Notes: generated by a model from the sequence alone, not told the origin. A stretch of DNA of 64,000 nt from Salinihabitans flavidus (GCF_900110425.1 NZ_FODS01000017.1:1-64000), one strand, 5' to 3'. Numbered from the stretch's first letter, positions 55,022 to 64,000 are shown. Program-made: numbers and translations.

Positions 55022-56493
55022 AGCGCATAAAGCGCCCCGAATTTCGCTTCGAGATAGGACAGCAACGGTTCCGGCCCCGGCTCCATACCGCTGGCATGGG
55101 TGATCGTCTCACGCGGAAGACGCAATCCGCCATGCCGTTGCAGATTGTCACGAAGCCACCCCGTTGCCGCCGACGTATCGCCCTCGGCAAGCTGCGCATC
55201 AAGATCCGGCACCGCACCGCGCAGCGCCTCATGCAGGCACCCGGCGTAAACATTGCCAAGCGCATAGGTCGGGAAATACCCGAACAGCCCGACCGACCAA
55301 TGCACATCCTGCAAACAGCCGTTGGACGGTTTGTCCACCGCATAGCCGAAATCCGCCTCGAAGCGATCGTTCCACGCGGCCTCAAGATCGCTCACAGGCA
55401 GATCGCCCGCCATCATTGCGCGCTCCAGATCAAAGCGCAGCATGATATGCAGATTGTATTGCACCTCGTCGGACTCGGTGCGGATATAACCGTCATGCAC
55501 CCGGTTCACCGTGGCATAGAAGGACTCTTCATCCGCAATTCCGATATCTCCAAAGGCATCACGCATCTGCCCGTAAAGCCATCCGGTAAAGGCCCGTGAG
55601 CGGCCAAGTTGATTTTCGTAGATCCGGCTCTGGCTTTCATGCACCCCCATGGACACGCCCTGCCCCAGAGGGCTGAGCAGATAGGCGTCGTCGATCCCTT
55701 GCTCATAGCAAGCGTGGCCGACCTCGTGGATTGTGGAGTAGAGGCAGTTGAACGGGTCGATCTCGGAGGTTCGGGTGGTAATCCGCACATCATGCCCCGA
55801 CCCTGACGAGAACGGATGCACCGCCTTGTCGAGCCGCCCGCGCGACATGTCATAGCCGAAGGTCCTGGCAAGCTGACGCGCCAGCCGCATCTGGGTCTGC
55901 GCGTCGAAATGCCCGGCGAGTGCCGGGGGCGCGGGCCGGTCCAGAACCGCCGCGCGCAAGGCGACCAGGCGGGGCCGCATCGCACCGAATATCTCATCGA
56001 GCGCCGCCGCGCTCATGCCCGGCTCATAATCCTGCAACATCGCATCATAGACATCGCCGCCATCTGCCAGCGCTTGGCCCTCCTGCTGCTTGAGCTGCAC
56101 GACCTCTTCCAGCACGGGCAGAAAGGCCGCGACATCTTCATTCGCGCGCGCGATCGCCCATTGGCCCTGCGCCTTGCTCGTCACCTTGGCGATCCGGGCC
56201 GCGAGATCCGCCGGAATCTTGCGCGTCCGTTCATAGCTGCGCCTGATCTCGCGTACCTGCGCGCGGCCCACGGGATCGAGCGTTTCGGGGTCGATCGCAT
56301 CAAGCCATGCCCCCACACGCGGATCAATGCGGCGGGCATGCAGCACGGTTTCCATCGCGGCCATCTCGTCGGACCGCTGATCGGCCGCGCCGCGCGGCAT
56401 CATCGTTTCCTGATCCCAGCCAAGCCGGCCAGCGACCTGTGCAAGCGCCTCCGTGTCATGCTGAAACCGCATCAGTTCGTCATAGGCAGACAT
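55009..56493 (-). CDS. Carboxypeptidase M32 (thermostable carboxypeptidase Taq family)
   Basis: 494 aa zinc carboxypeptidase. The metal site is HEVGH at 256-260 with the downstream Glu in GVHESQSRIYEN. DVRITTR precedes the site, and HDGYIRTESDEVQYNLHIMLRF is family-typical. It releases C-terminal amino acids with broad specificity in the cytoplasm. ctaA ends only 3 bp upstream of its ATG side, so the two are co-transcribed leftwards. Confidence 0.95.
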   Translation of the reverse strand: MSAYDELMRFQHDTEALAQVAGRLGWDQETMMPRGAADQRSDEMAAMETVLHARRIDPRVGAWLDAIDPETLDPVGRAQVREIRRSYERTRKIPADLAARIAKVTSKAQGQWAIARANEDVAAFLPVLEEVVQLKQQEGQALADGGDVYDAMLQDYEPGMSAAALDEIFGAMRPRLVALRAAVLDRPAPPALAGHFDAQTQMRLARQLARTFGYDMSRGRLDKAVHPFSSGSGHDVRITTRTSEIDPFNCLYSTIHEVGHACYEQGIDDAYLLSPLGQGVSMGVHESQSRIYENQLGRSRAFTGWLYGQMRDAFGDIGIADEESFYATVNRVHDGYIRTESDEVQYNLHIMLRFDLERAMMAGDLPVSDLEAAWNDRFEADFGYAVDKPSNGCLQDVHWSVGLFGYFPTYALGNVYAGCLHEALRGAVPDLDAQLAEGDTSAATGWLRDNLQRHGGLRLPRETITHASGMEPGPEPLLSYLEAKFGALYALKAA

Positions 56494-56496
56494 GGC

Positions 56497-57636
56497 TTAT
56501 CCTTCTCGAATGGAACGGGCGACAGGGTAGTGTGACAGAAAGCGCGCGCGCAGGATCAGAACCCAGACCACCACGGCCAGAAGCTGATGCAGGATCGCGA
56601 GTTGCCACGGCGCGATATAAAGCACCGTTACGATGCCCAACACGACCTGCGCCACCAGCGCCGCCAACATGGCGTTGAACGCGGACCGCGTGACCGCATG
56701 CGCGGAATGGCGCCCGCGCAGCCAGACCACCACCGCGAAGATCAGCAGCAGATACCCCCAGACCCGATGAATGAACTGCACGAGCCCCGGATTTTCGAAG
56801 AAGTTGCTCCAAAGCGGTGACAATCCGAACATGTCGGGCGGCAACACCCCCCCCGCCATAAGCGGCCAGTCGGTGAAGGTCCGGCCCGCGTCGATCCCCG
56901 CCACCAGCGCACCAAGCAGGATTTGCACGAAGGACGCGTGCAAAAGCCCGGTGGAGAGCGAAAAGAGTTTCCCCTCACGCCCGCGCCGCGCCTGCATCAG
57001 ATCTCGCTCCGGCCTGCCAAGCAGAAACACATACCAGGCAATGAAGCCCAGGATCACGAAGGCCAGCCCCAGATGCACCGCCAGTCGATAGGACGCCACG
57101 CTCAACCGCCCGTCCCCCAGCCCCGAGGACACCATCCACCAGCCCACGGCTCCCTGCACCCCGCCAAGCGCCCCGATGAGGAACAGCCGGCCATGCCAGC
57201 CCGGCGGCACCCGCCGCGCCACCGCAAAGCCGAGGTATCCGAAAAGCCAGACAAAACCGATCACCCGGCCCAGTTGCCGGTGCCCCCACTCCCACCAGTA
57301 GATCGTCTTGAAATCCTCAAGACCCATCCAGTGGTTCTGCTCCGTGAACTGCGGGATTGTCTGATACTTGGCGAATTCCGCTTCCCATTCGGCTTGCGAC
57401 AGGGGCGGGATGGCACCAGTCACCGGCCTCCATTCGGTGATCGACAGCCCGCTATCGGTCAACCGGGTCAGCCCGCCCACCACGATCATCGTCACCACGA
57501 GCGCGAACAGCACCATGAGCCACACCCGCACGCCGCGCCGGGCCCCCTTCGGCCGCTTGTCGATCAGGCCCGATTGCGGCCCCGGTTTGGCAGGTGTTCC
57601 GCCCACCTCCTCAAAGATACTGCGCTTGTTGCTCAT
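56497..57636 (-). CDS. ctaA: Heme A synthase (COX15/CtaA type 2)
   Basis: 379 aa with about eight membrane helices. It oxidises the heme O methyl group to make heme A for aa3-type cytochrome oxidase. Conserved pieces: GGLTRLTDSGLSITEWRPVTG, YWWEWGHRQLGR with a heme-ligating His, AVHLGLAF, and the second-half VQFIHRVWGYLL and AILHQLLAV. GAGGAAAG precedes the ATG at 57636, which sets the start. ctaB and cox genes are not in the window. Confidence 0.96.
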   Translation of the reverse strand: MSNKRSIFEEVGGTPAKPGPQSGLIDKRPKGARRGVRVWLMVLFALVVTMIVVGGLTRLTDSGLSITEWRPVTGAIPPLSQAEWEAEFAKYQTIPQFTEQNHWMGLEDFKTIYWWEWGHRQLGRVIGFVWLFGYLGFAVARRVPPGWHGRLFLIGALGGVQGAVGWWMVSSGLGDGRLSVASYRLAVHLGLAFVILGFIAWYVFLLGRPERDLMQARRGREGKLFSLSTGLLHASFVQILLGALVAGIDAGRTFTDWPLMAGGVLPPDMFGLSPLWSNFFENPGLVQFIHRVWGYLLLIFAVVVWLRGRHSAHAVTRSAFNAMLAALVAQVVLGIVTVLYIAPWQLAILHQLLAVVVWVLILRARFLSHYPVARSIREG

Positions 57637-57694
57637 GTTCGCTTTCCTCACGTTGGACCGAAGAGTAGGGCGCACCCCGTGGCGCTTCAAGCGG

Positions 57695-58438
57695 TTAGCC
57701 CCGGTCTTTCCAACGCACCATTTGACGCAGGATGCCATGCAGCATCTGCACATCGGCGCGTGTGAGCGGCATGCGCGACCACAGGTTGCGCAGGTTCATC
57801 TTCATCCCCTCGGCCTTCGTCGGCGGGAAAAAGAAACCCGCCTCGTCCAGCCGCTCTTCGTAGTGCTGGGCGAGCTTGTCCATCTCGACGTGGCTGGCCC
57901 ATTCCGTTTTGGCCATCTCCATCGTCTCCGGCGGCGCCATGCTGGTCCGGCGGCGCCATTCATAAGCAGTCAGAAGAACGCATTGCGCCAGATTGAGAGA
58001 GGCGAATTCCGGGTTCACCGGCACGTTGATGATCGCATTGGCCCGGGCAATGTCGTCGTTTTCAAGCCCCGCGCGCTCCGGCCCGAACAAAACCGCGACC
58101 CGCCCCCCGGCGGCGATCTTGTCCTGCGCCAGTTCCATCGCGCGCTCGGGCGTGACCACGGGTTTCGTTAATCCACGCGCCCGCGCCGTCGTGGCAAAGA
58201 CATAGGTGCAATCCTCCAGCGCCTCGGCCGTGGTGGCGCAGAGCCTTGCCTCGTCGAGTAGTCGCCCCGCCCCGCTGGCCATCGCCACGGCCTTCGAATT
58301 AGGCCAGCCGTCGCGCGGGGCAACCACGCGCATCCGATCGAGCCCGAAATTCCACATCGCACGCGCCGCACCGCCGATATTCTCCCCCATCTGGGGGCGC
58401 ACCAGAACGAAGGCGGGCTGGGGGCTGGGGTCGGACAT
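57695..58438 (-). CDS. trmJ: tRNA (cytidine/uridine-2'-O-)-methyltransferase TrmJ-like
   Basis: 247 aa SPOUT-class enzyme. FVLVRPQMGENIGGAARAMWNFGL is the N-terminal RNA methyltransferase motif, and VAVLFGPERAGLENDDIARA and VPVNPEFASLNLAQCVLLTAYEW form the SAM-binding trefoil knot. A helical C-terminal extension (about 175-247) is typical of TrmJ. It methylates position 32 of tRNA in homologues. The ATG at 58438 fits the family start. Confidence 0.92.
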   Translation of the reverse strand: MSDPSPQPAFVLVRPQMGENIGGAARAMWNFGLDRMRVVAPRDGWPNSKAVAMASGAGRLLDEARLCATTAEALEDCTYVFATTARARGLTKPVVTPERAMELAQDKIAAGGRVAVLFGPERAGLENDDIARANAIINVPVNPEFASLNLAQCVLLTAYEWRRRTSMAPPETMEMAKTEWASHVEMDKLAQHYEERLDEAGFFFPPTKAEGMKMNLRNLWSRMPLTRADVQMLHGILRQMVRWKDRG

Positions 58439-58612
58439 GGTATCCTCTGCATCCGGGGCGAACGCACCGCTGATAGCCCCACCCCGCCGGCATGACAAGC
58501 CGAGGGCACAAACCACGCTCGCAATCCACCGCCCGGCCCGCCGCCAGCGTAGCCAAGACGGTTTATCCGCGATATAGGGGCACGACTCACGGCAAGAAGA
58601 CGGAGCCCGCAA

Positions 58613-59233
58613 ATGGCCGATCCCGAGCACCCGCAGATCTACCTCGTCACGCCGCCAGAGATCGAGCTCAGCCGCTTTCCCGACACGCTGGCAAGGGTGC
58701 TCGACAGCACCGAGATTGCCTGCGTTCGGCTGGCGCTGGCCACCCGCGACGAGGATCATGTTTCCCGCACGGCGGACGCGCTGCGCGAGGTGACGCATGC
58801 CCGCGACGTCGCCCTTGTCATCTCCGAACACCTGATCCTTGCGGAACGGCTCGGTCTCGACGGGGTGCATCTGACAGATGGTGCGCGCTCTGTCCGCAAG
58901 TCGCGCAAGGCCCTTGGCGACGATGCCATCGTCGGCGCCTTCTGCGGCGCTTCCCGTCACGATGGGCTCAGCGCGGGCGAGGCCGGGGCCGACTACGTCA
59001 GCTTCGGACCCGTGGGCCGGACACCGCTCGGCGATGGCGAAGTGGCCGAGAGCGATCTGTTTGCGTGGTGGTCGGATGTCGTCGAGATCCCGGTTGTGGC
59101 CGAGGGCGCGCTGGATGAAGAGTCGCTGCGTCGCCTTGCCCCGATCACCGATTTCTTCGCCATCGGAGAAGAAATCTGGCGGGCCGACGATCCGATCACC
59201 CGTCTGGCAGAGCTTCGCGCGACCTTCATCTGA
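58613..59233 (+). CDS. ThiE-like (thiamine phosphate synthase family) protein
   Basis: 206 aa TIM-barrel of the TMP-synthase/TenI superfamily. It has the DGVHLTDGAR strand and GADYVSFGPVGRTPLGDGE phosphate region. However, the usual first-strand pyrimidine-diphosphate motif (QxRxK) is replaced by CVRLALATRDE, and the normal HSxH-like segment reads CGASRHDG. So classical thiamine phosphate synthase activity is doubtful although databases will probably call it ThiE. No thi genes are adjacent. The start codon ATG 58613 is well placed. Confidence 0.75.
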   Translation: MADPEHPQIYLVTPPEIELSRFPDTLARVLDSTEIACVRLALATRDEDHVSRTADALREVTHARDVALVISEHLILAERLGLDGVHLTDGARSVRKSRKALGDDAIVGAFCGASRHDGLSAGEAGADYVSFGPVGRTPLGDGEVAESDLFAWWSDVVEIPVVAEGALDEESLRRLAPITDFFAIGEEIWRADDPITRLAELRATFI

Positions 59234-59337
59234 GGCGTTCGGCGCCGGATTGTCCGTTCGCTCAGCGGCGGCTTGCAGCCCCCTGTCGGCTTGGTCTATA
59301 GGGTGTCGAAACTCGGAACATATCAGGGCGAGGACGC

Positions 59338-60078
59338 ATGGCCGGCCATTCCAAATGGGCAAATATCCAGCATCGCAAGGGGCGTCAGGATGCCGCGCGA
59401 TCAAAGCTTTTCTCCAAGCTGTCCAAGGAGATTACCGTAGCGGCCAAGATGGGCGATCCCGACCCGGAGAAGAATCCGCGGCTTCGTCTGGCCGTCAAGG
59501 ATGCCAAGTCGAATTCCGTTCCCAAGGACGTGATCGAACGCGCGATCAAGAAATCGCAGGGCGGGGACGCGGACGACTATGAGGAGATCCGCTACGAGGG
59601 GTATGGCCCGAACGGGGTCGCTGTGATTGTCGAGGCGATGACCGACAACCGCAACCGCACCGCGTCGAACGTGCGTTCCACCTTTACCAAAAATGGCGGC
59701 AACCTCGGGGAGACCGGCTCTGTCGCGTTCATGTTCGAGCGCAAGGGCGAAGTGACCTACCCCGCTGATGCGGGCGATGCCGATACGATAATGATGGCCG
59801 CGATCGAGGCGGGCGCGGAGGATGTCGAAAGCTCGGACGACGGGCATGTGATCTGGTGCGCCGATACCGAACTGAACGACGTGTCCAATGCGCTCGAGGC
59901 CGAATTGGGGGAGTCCGAGTCCACCCGTCTGGTGTGGAGACCGACAAACACGACAGAACTCGATCTGGAGGACATGCAAAAGCTGATGAAGCTGATCGAC
60001 GCGCTGGAAGACGACGATGACGTGCAGCGCGTGACGACAAACTTCGACGCCTCCGACGAGGTGATGGCGCAGCTTTGA
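59338..60078 (+). CDS. yebC: YebC/PmpR-family (TACO1-like) protein
   Basis: 246 aa, full length. The N-terminus [20 protein letters not shown] is diagnostic, followed by [20 protein letters not shown] and an acidic C-terminal domain. Members are annotated as transcriptional regulators; recent work ties TACO1/YebC proteins to translation of difficult (proline-rich) stretches. It converges with aroB (12-bp gap). Confidence 0.96.
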   Translation: MAGHSKWANIQHRKGRQDAARSKLFSKLSKEITVAAKMGDPDPEKNPRLRLAVKDAKSNSVPKDVIERAIKKSQGGDADDYEEIRYEGYGPNGVAVIVEAMTDNRNRTASNVRSTFTKNGGNLGETGSVAFMFERKGEVTYPADAGDADTIMMAAIEAGAEDVESSDDGHVIWCADTELNDVSNALEAELGESESTRLVWRPTNTTELDLEDMQKLMKLIDALEDDDDVQRVTTNFDASDEVMAQL

Positions 60079-60090
60079 TCGCAGGGGCGC

Positions 60091-61206
60091 TCAGCCCCGC
60101 GTCGCCAGCGCCTCCTGCAACATCTCGCGCACGGTATCGGTGGGCACATCCGAGGTGATGAAGGCCTGCCCGATCCCGCGCGCGAGGATGAAACGAAGCC
60201 GTCCGTCCACCACCTTCTTGTCCTGCGCCATCAGATCCAGAAGCGCGTCGGCATCCGGCAAATCACCCGGAATATCCGCGAGATCGACCTTCATGCCCAT
60301 ATCGCGCAGATGCGCGCGCACACGGCCCGGCTCTTCTTGCGGACAAAGCCCCAGCCGCGCCGAAAGCTCGAACGCCAGCGCGCATCCGATCGCCACGCCT
60401 TCCCCGTGCAGGAGCCGGCCGGAATATCCGGTCGCGGCCTCAAGCGCGTGACAGAAGGTGTGCCCGAGGTTGAGCAGCGCGCGATCGCCCTGTTCGGTCT
60501 CGTCGCGCGCGACGATTTCCGCCTTCATCTCGCAGGCACGTTTCACCGCGGCGATGCGCGCCGGCGCGTCCCCGGCGGCAAGGGCGGGCCCGTGCCTTTC
60601 GAGCCACTCGAAAAACGCCGCGTCCCCCAGAAGCCCGTATTTCACCACCTCGCCATAGCCGGCAAGGAAATCGCGCGGCGGGAGCGTGCCAAGCACATCG
60701 GTATCGGCGAGCACCAGCGCGGGCTGATGAAAGGCGCCGATCAGGTTCTTGCCCTGCGGCGCGTTGATCCCGGTCTTACCCCCAACGGAGCTGTCCACCT
60801 GCGCCAGAAGCGATGTCGGGATCTGCACGAATCCCACGCCCCGGCGCAACACGGCCGCGGCAAAGCCGGTCAGATCCCCGATCACCCCGCCGCCGAAGGC
60901 CACGACCAGATCGCGGCGTTCAACCTTCTGATCCAGAAGCCATTCCACCGTGCGCTCGAACTGCACCCAGCCCTTCGTCGCCTCACCGGGCGGCAGGATC
61001 AACGCCTCCATCGACACGCCGCCAGCTGCCAACCCCGCGCGCAGGCCATCGAGATGGGCGGCGGCGACGTTCTCATCGGTGACAACGGCGACGCGTGGAC
61101 GCGCGAGGTGCGGGCCGATCAACGCCCCCGCCCGCTCCAGAAGCCCGGGACCGATGTGAATGTCATAGCTCCGCGCGCCAAGCCCGACGTGAACCGTCTC
61201 CATCAT
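60091..61206 (-). CDS. aroB: 3-dehydroquinate synthase
   Basis: 371 aa, shikimate pathway step 2. NAD-binding VAFGGGVIGDLTGFAAAVLRRG. IPTSLLAQVDSSVGGKTGIN is the active-site loop, and LNLGHTFCHALE and HGEGVAIGC give the zinc ligands. Its ATGATG start overlaps the aroK stop by 4 bp (start 61206; the second ATG at 61203 is the alternative), so aroK-aroB is one translationally coupled unit. Confidence 0.97.
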   Translation of the reverse strand: MMETVHVGLGARSYDIHIGPGLLERAGALIGPHLARPRVAVVTDENVAAAHLDGLRAGLAAGGVSMEALILPPGEATKGWVQFERTVEWLLDQKVERRDLVVAFGGGVIGDLTGFAAAVLRRGVGFVQIPTSLLAQVDSSVGGKTGINAPQGKNLIGAFHQPALVLADTDVLGTLPPRDFLAGYGEVVKYGLLGDAAFFEWLERHGPALAAGDAPARIAAVKRACEMKAEIVARDETEQGDRALLNLGHTFCHALEAATGYSGRLLHGEGVAIGCALAFELSARLGLCPQEEPGRVRAHLRDMGMKVDLADIPGDLPDADALLDLMAQDKKVVDGRLRFILARGIGQAFITSDVPTDTVREMLQEALATRG

Positions 61207-61745
61207 TGCACCGCCTCCAGAACATCGGGTCTTGTGCGCAGCGCCGCGATCACCGCGTCGGTCATGCGCTCGATTGAAAAGGCCGGATCGGCCTGCACAC
61301 GAAGATCGGCAAGCGCATAGATCGGCACGCGCTCCTCGTAAATCGCCTTGAGCGTGGCATAGGGGGCTCTGGTTTGCAGCAAGGGCCGCGTTCCCTTGTG
61401 GCGCACACGTTGCCAGAGCAGGTCGAGATCGGCATCGAGCCAGACCGCCACGCCCTTTTCGGTGATGGCGCGGCGGTTTTCGCGGCACAGATAGGCCCCC
61501 CCACCCGTGCTCAGCACACCATGCCCGGCGTCGAGCAGCCGCGCGATCACCTGGCTTTCCTTGCGCCGAAAAAACGCCTCCCCGTCGCGGGCGAATATTT
61601 CGGCGATGGTCATGTTGGCGGCGCTTTCGATCTCAGCGTCCGAATCGAGGAACGGCACACCGAGCCGCGCGGCAAGTGACCGGCCCACGGCCGTCTTGCC
61701 AGCGCCCATCATGCCCACCATCACAACCGTCTTTTTCAGCCTCAC
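61203..61745 (-). CDS. aroK: Shikimate kinase
   Basis: 180 aa. The P-loop GMMGAGKT is at 11-18. FLDSDAEIE (shikimate-binding Asp), FFRRKE and STGGGAY follow, with RPLLQT in the lid region. The GTG start at 61745 has GGAGAC upstream. It is coupled to aroB. A divergent small-membrane-protein gene begins 142 bp away. Confidence 0.96.
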   Translation of the reverse strand: MRLKKTVVMVGMMGAGKTAVGRSLAARLGVPFLDSDAEIESAANMTIAEIFARDGEAFFRRKESQVIARLLDAGHGVLSTGGGAYLCRENRRAITEKGVAVWLDADLDLLWQRVRHKGTRPLLQTRAPYATLKAIYEERVPIYALADLRVQADPAFSIERMTDAVIAALRTRPDVLEAVQ

Positions 61746-61887
61746 GCAGGTCTCCGCTTCCGTCTCGTCCTCTGCCGGAAAAAATCCGGGCGGAATTTCG
61801 CCTCAGGCCATTGAATGACGTGAACTTGAGCAAAAGACCATATATAAACCAAAAGAAAACGGGCAGGCACATCATCGGGGAAATCTC

Positions 61888-62037
61888 ATGGGCAGAGTGT
61901 TCCGGACACTAGTCTATCTCATCGTTATCGCGGCCGTCGGGCTTGTGGGCTATGCCTATCTCGGTCCGATTTTCGGTGCCGACTTCACCGCCCCCAGCGA
62001 GGAAATCCGGGTGCCGATGACGCTCGATGCCGAATAA
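61888..62037 (+). CDS. Small single-span membrane protein (49 aa)
   Basis: ATG at 61888, stop TAA at 62035-62037. The protein starts MGRVFRTLVYLIVIAAVGLV, one hydrophobic helix (about 7-27), then GYAYLGPIFGADFTAP and a short acidic tail. GGGGAAA lies upstream. The next gene begins inside its last codons (11-bp overlap), which supports real translation and coupling. I do not recognise the family. Confidence 0.72.
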   Translation: MGRVFRTLVYLIVIAAVGLVGYAYLGPIFGADFTAPSEEIRVPMTLDAE

Positions 62038-63538
62038 GGGCGCATATCTTGCCACGGTGCTGGCGATTCTGGCCGGACAGGCCGGCGCGCAAACCCCGCT
62101 GAGCGCGATCGACTGGCTGTCGACCACACCGACGGTCACGCTCGACATGGACACCGCACCGGGGGAGCCGCCCGTCGCCGAAAGCGCGACGTCCCCGGAG
62201 ATTTCCGTCGGCAAGCTGGGCGAGGCGCGGCGCGATGCGGTGGGGCTTTTACCAGCGAGCGTGACCGGGCTTCCGGCGACGCTCTGGCAGTCCAGCCGGG
62301 CGGAGATGCTGGCGCGGCTCATTGCCGAGCAGCGGGTCAGCGACCTGCCCGCGATGCAGGCGCTGCTTTATACGCTCCTGCTGGCAGAGGCGAACCCGCC
62401 GCTGGGTGGATCCGGAGATCAGCTTCTGCTGGCGCGGATCGACAAGCTGGTTGATCTCGGGGCACTGGAACAGGCCAACGCGCTACTGGAACGAGCCGGC
62501 GCCGACACGCCCGCGCTTTTCGCACGCTGGTTCGATGTAACGCTTCTGATGGGACAAGAGGACACCGCCTGTGACGCGCTTCTGCGGGCACCGCATCTGG
62601 CACCCGGCTATGCGGCGCGCATCTTCTGCACCGCGCGGTCGGGCGATTGGCAGACGGCGGCACTCACGCTCGGCACGGCCAACGCGCTCGGGCTGCTGAG
62701 CAAGGAGGAAGACGCGCTCTTGCTGCGCTTTCTCGACCCTGAAGTCATTGGCCAAGAACCGATCCTCGTCGCTGCACGCAAGCCCTCGCCGCTTCTCTTT
62801 CGACTTTATGAGGCGGTCGGCGAAAGCCGGCCCACGACTCTTCTGCCGCGTGCCTTCGCCCATGCCGACCTGCGCGACACGGCGGGCTGGAAGGCGCAGC
62901 TTGAGGCGGCGGAGCGCCTGGCGCGAACGGGGGCCCTGCCCGGCAACCACCTTCTGGGGCTCTACACGGAACGCGAGCCGGCGGCTTCCGGCATGATTTG
63001 GGAGCGGGTGACGGCGGTGCAGAATTTTGACGCGGCGATGCGCTCTGGCGATGAGGGCGCTATTGCGGACACGATCATTCCCGCGTGGGAGGCGATGCGC
63101 GCCGCGCGGCTCGAGGTGCCCTTTGCGGGTCTCTATGCCTCCGATCTTCTGTCCATGACGCTCAGCGGTCCGGCGCAGGACATCGCGCGGCGAATCGTAA
63201 TGCTCTCGCCGCGCTATGAAGCCGCGGCAGAGCGCGGCCCGGCTGACATGCTTGCCGGGCTTGCCAGAGGCAGCCCGCCGCGCACCCCGTCAGAACAGAC
63301 AGCGCGCGCCATCGCGGATGCGTTTCACGGCGCGGGCGTGCCGCAGGAGCTTTCCGCCAAACTCGCGCGCGGGCAACTCGGTGAAGTCATTCTGCGTGCC
63401 ATGCAGCTTTACACCCGTGGGGCCGCGGGCGATCCGGAGGCTTTGACCAAGGCGCTGGCGAGTCTCCGGGCTCTGGGGCTTGAGGATACCGCCCGCCGCG
63501 CCGCGCTTCAGGTGCTGCTTCTGGAGCGGCGGATATGA
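62027..63538 (+). CDS. Exported helical protein of unknown function
   Basis: 503 aa. A probable signal peptide (1-21, ending AGA before QTPLSAIDWL) precedes a long, mostly alpha-helical Ala/Leu-rich body that looks like helical (TPR/solenoid-like) repeats, for instance GALEQANALLERAG and LGTANALGLLSKEEDALLLRFL. No catalytic motif seen. It overlaps the 49-aa membrane protein gene (11 bp) and xerD (4 bp, ATGA), so the three are one operon. I recall similar uncharacterised genes next to xerD/aroK in other Rhodobacterales. Confidence 0.8.
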   Translation: MPNKGAYLATVLAILAGQAGAQTPLSAIDWLSTTPTVTLDMDTAPGEPPVAESATSPEISVGKLGEARRDAVGLLPASVTGLPATLWQSSRAEMLARLIAEQRVSDLPAMQALLYTLLLAEANPPLGGSGDQLLLARIDKLVDLGALEQANALLERAGADTPALFARWFDVTLLMGQEDTACDALLRAPHLAPGYAARIFCTARSGDWQTAALTLGTANALGLLSKEEDALLLRFLDPEVIGQEPILVAARKPSPLLFRLYEAVGESRPTTLLPRAFAHADLRDTAGWKAQLEAAERLARTGALPGNHLLGLYTEREPAASGMIWERVTAVQNFDAAMRSGDEGAIADTIIPAWEAMRAARLEVPFAGLYASDLLSMTLSGPAQDIARRIVMLSPRYEAAAERGPADMLAGLARGSPPRTPSEQTARAIADAFHGAGVPQELSAKLARGQLGEVILRAMQLYTRGAAGDPEALTKALASLRALGLEDTARRAALQVLLLERRI

Positions 63539-64000
63539 CCGGGGCGGCGCGCTGGATCGCCACATTTCTTGAGGCGCAGGCCGCCGAACAGGGCGCGACC
63601 AGAAACACCCAGATGGCCTATGCGCGCGATCTTCAGGATTTCGGAGAGTGGTTGTCCCGGCGCCCCGGACAGTTCGAAACCGCCGCGCGCGAGGACATCG
63701 AGGCCTACCTCGTGCACTGCGAGACGCAGGGATTGGCGCAATCGACGCGGGCCCGGCGCCTATCAGCGATCCGGCAGCTTTACCGCTTTGCCTTCGAGGA
63801 AGGCTGGCGCGAGGACAATCCGGCCATTCGCATCCACGGGCCGGGCCGAAACCGCCGCCTGCCCGGAACGCTTGATATCGCGGAAGTGGACCGCCTGCTC
63901 GACGCGGCGCGCCGGTCGGGGCGGGCGGAGCAGGATCGCGCGCGCAATACATGCCTGATCGAGCTGCTCTATGCCACGGGAATGCGGGTCAGTGAGCTTG
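63535..64000 (+). CDS. xerD: Tyrosine recombinase XerD, N-terminal part (cut by window edge)
   Basis: 155 codons visible from the ATG at 63535, which overlaps the previous stop by 4 bp. The N-terminal SAM-like core-binding domain runs to about residue 95 (ATRNTQMAYARDLQDF, QSTRARRLSAIRQLYRFAFEEGWREDNPA). The catalytic domain begins with GRNRRLPGTLDIAEVDRLL and reaches the first conserved Arg region LLYATGMRVSEL. With XerC it resolves chromosome dimers at dif. The chromosomal position beside aroK suits XerD rather than a mobile integrase. Confidence 0.92.
   Translation, partial: MTGAARWIATFLEAQAAEQGATRNTQMAYARDLQDFGEWLSRRPGQFETAAREDIEAYLVHCETQGLAQSTRARRLSAIRQLYRFAFEEGWREDNPAIRIHGPGRNRRLPGTLDIAEVDRLLDAARRSGRAEQDRARNTCLIELLYATGMRVSEL

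Overview
The window looks like a chromosomal segment of a marine Rhodobacterales (Roseobacter-group) alphaproteobacterium. The base composition is GC-rich. A choline-sulfatase/choline dehydrogenase/BetI cluster is present. The lexA promoter carries an alphaproteobacterial SOS box of the form GTTC-N7-GTTC. Gene-transfer-agent-type lysis genes sit beside cytochrome c maturation genes, and Entner-Doudoroff feeder genes (zwf-pgl-pgi) are present. Almost all of it is well-conserved core chromosome with tight, often 1-4 bp overlapping, gene junctions. I see no rRNA, tRNA or CRISPR array.

Layout. 1-301: the end of an IS481-family insertion sequence, abutting a CTAG-type target. 373-7027: a PccR-like short-chain acyl-CoA regulator, an alpha/beta hydrolase, a DUF465 protein, then betA/betI/betC for making glycine betaine from choline and choline sulfate. 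7.1-10.1 kb: two exporters (EamA and LysE/ArgO types) and the GTPase YchF. 10.2-16.1 kb: trpA, a heat-shock sHsp, an FMN-dependent 2-hydroxy acid dehydrogenase, a sulfotransferase-like protein, rplY, an FkbM methyltransferase and pth. 16.1-19.2 kb: a DES1-like lipid desaturase and a divergent polysaccharide deacetylase. 19.3-24.9 kb: a compact trpG-trpD-ung-trpC-moaC-moeA run followed by lexA with its own SOS promoter. 24.9-29.8 kb: comEC, gltX, gltA. 30.1-31.4 kb: an unusual acidic two-domain protein. 31.5-39.7 kb: a leftward block with paaG-like, ccmH, ccmF, a GTA-type holin and endolysin, ccmE, argC, murI and an acyltransferase. 39.8-44.3 kb: a fused indolepyruvate:ferredoxin oxidoreductase and a divergent LysR regulator. 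44.3-44.4 kb: a probable small RNA. 44.5-51.6 kb: purL, the zwf-pgl-pgi operon and a radical SAM protein. 51.8-57.6 kb: usg, gyrA, an M32 carboxypeptidase and ctaA. 57.7-64 kb: trmJ, a ThiE-like protein, yebC, aroK-aroB, and a small membrane protein, a secreted helical protein and xerD in one overlapping run cut by the window edge.

The strongest unexplained signal is a family of helically phased 11-bp repeats (unit ATACCGACGTT and variants). It occurs in four intergenic copies (8196, 17592, 36195, 51674). All four lie on the same strand, and each sits a short distance beyond the 3' end of a leftward gene. A second, more degenerate dispersed motif (core GAGTATnTGG, then AAAGnTGAAG) occurs about five times. 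Other points of interest are the GTA lysis pair inside the ccm genes, the RpoH-type promoters shared by the sHsp and the small RNA, and the duplicated acidic protein.
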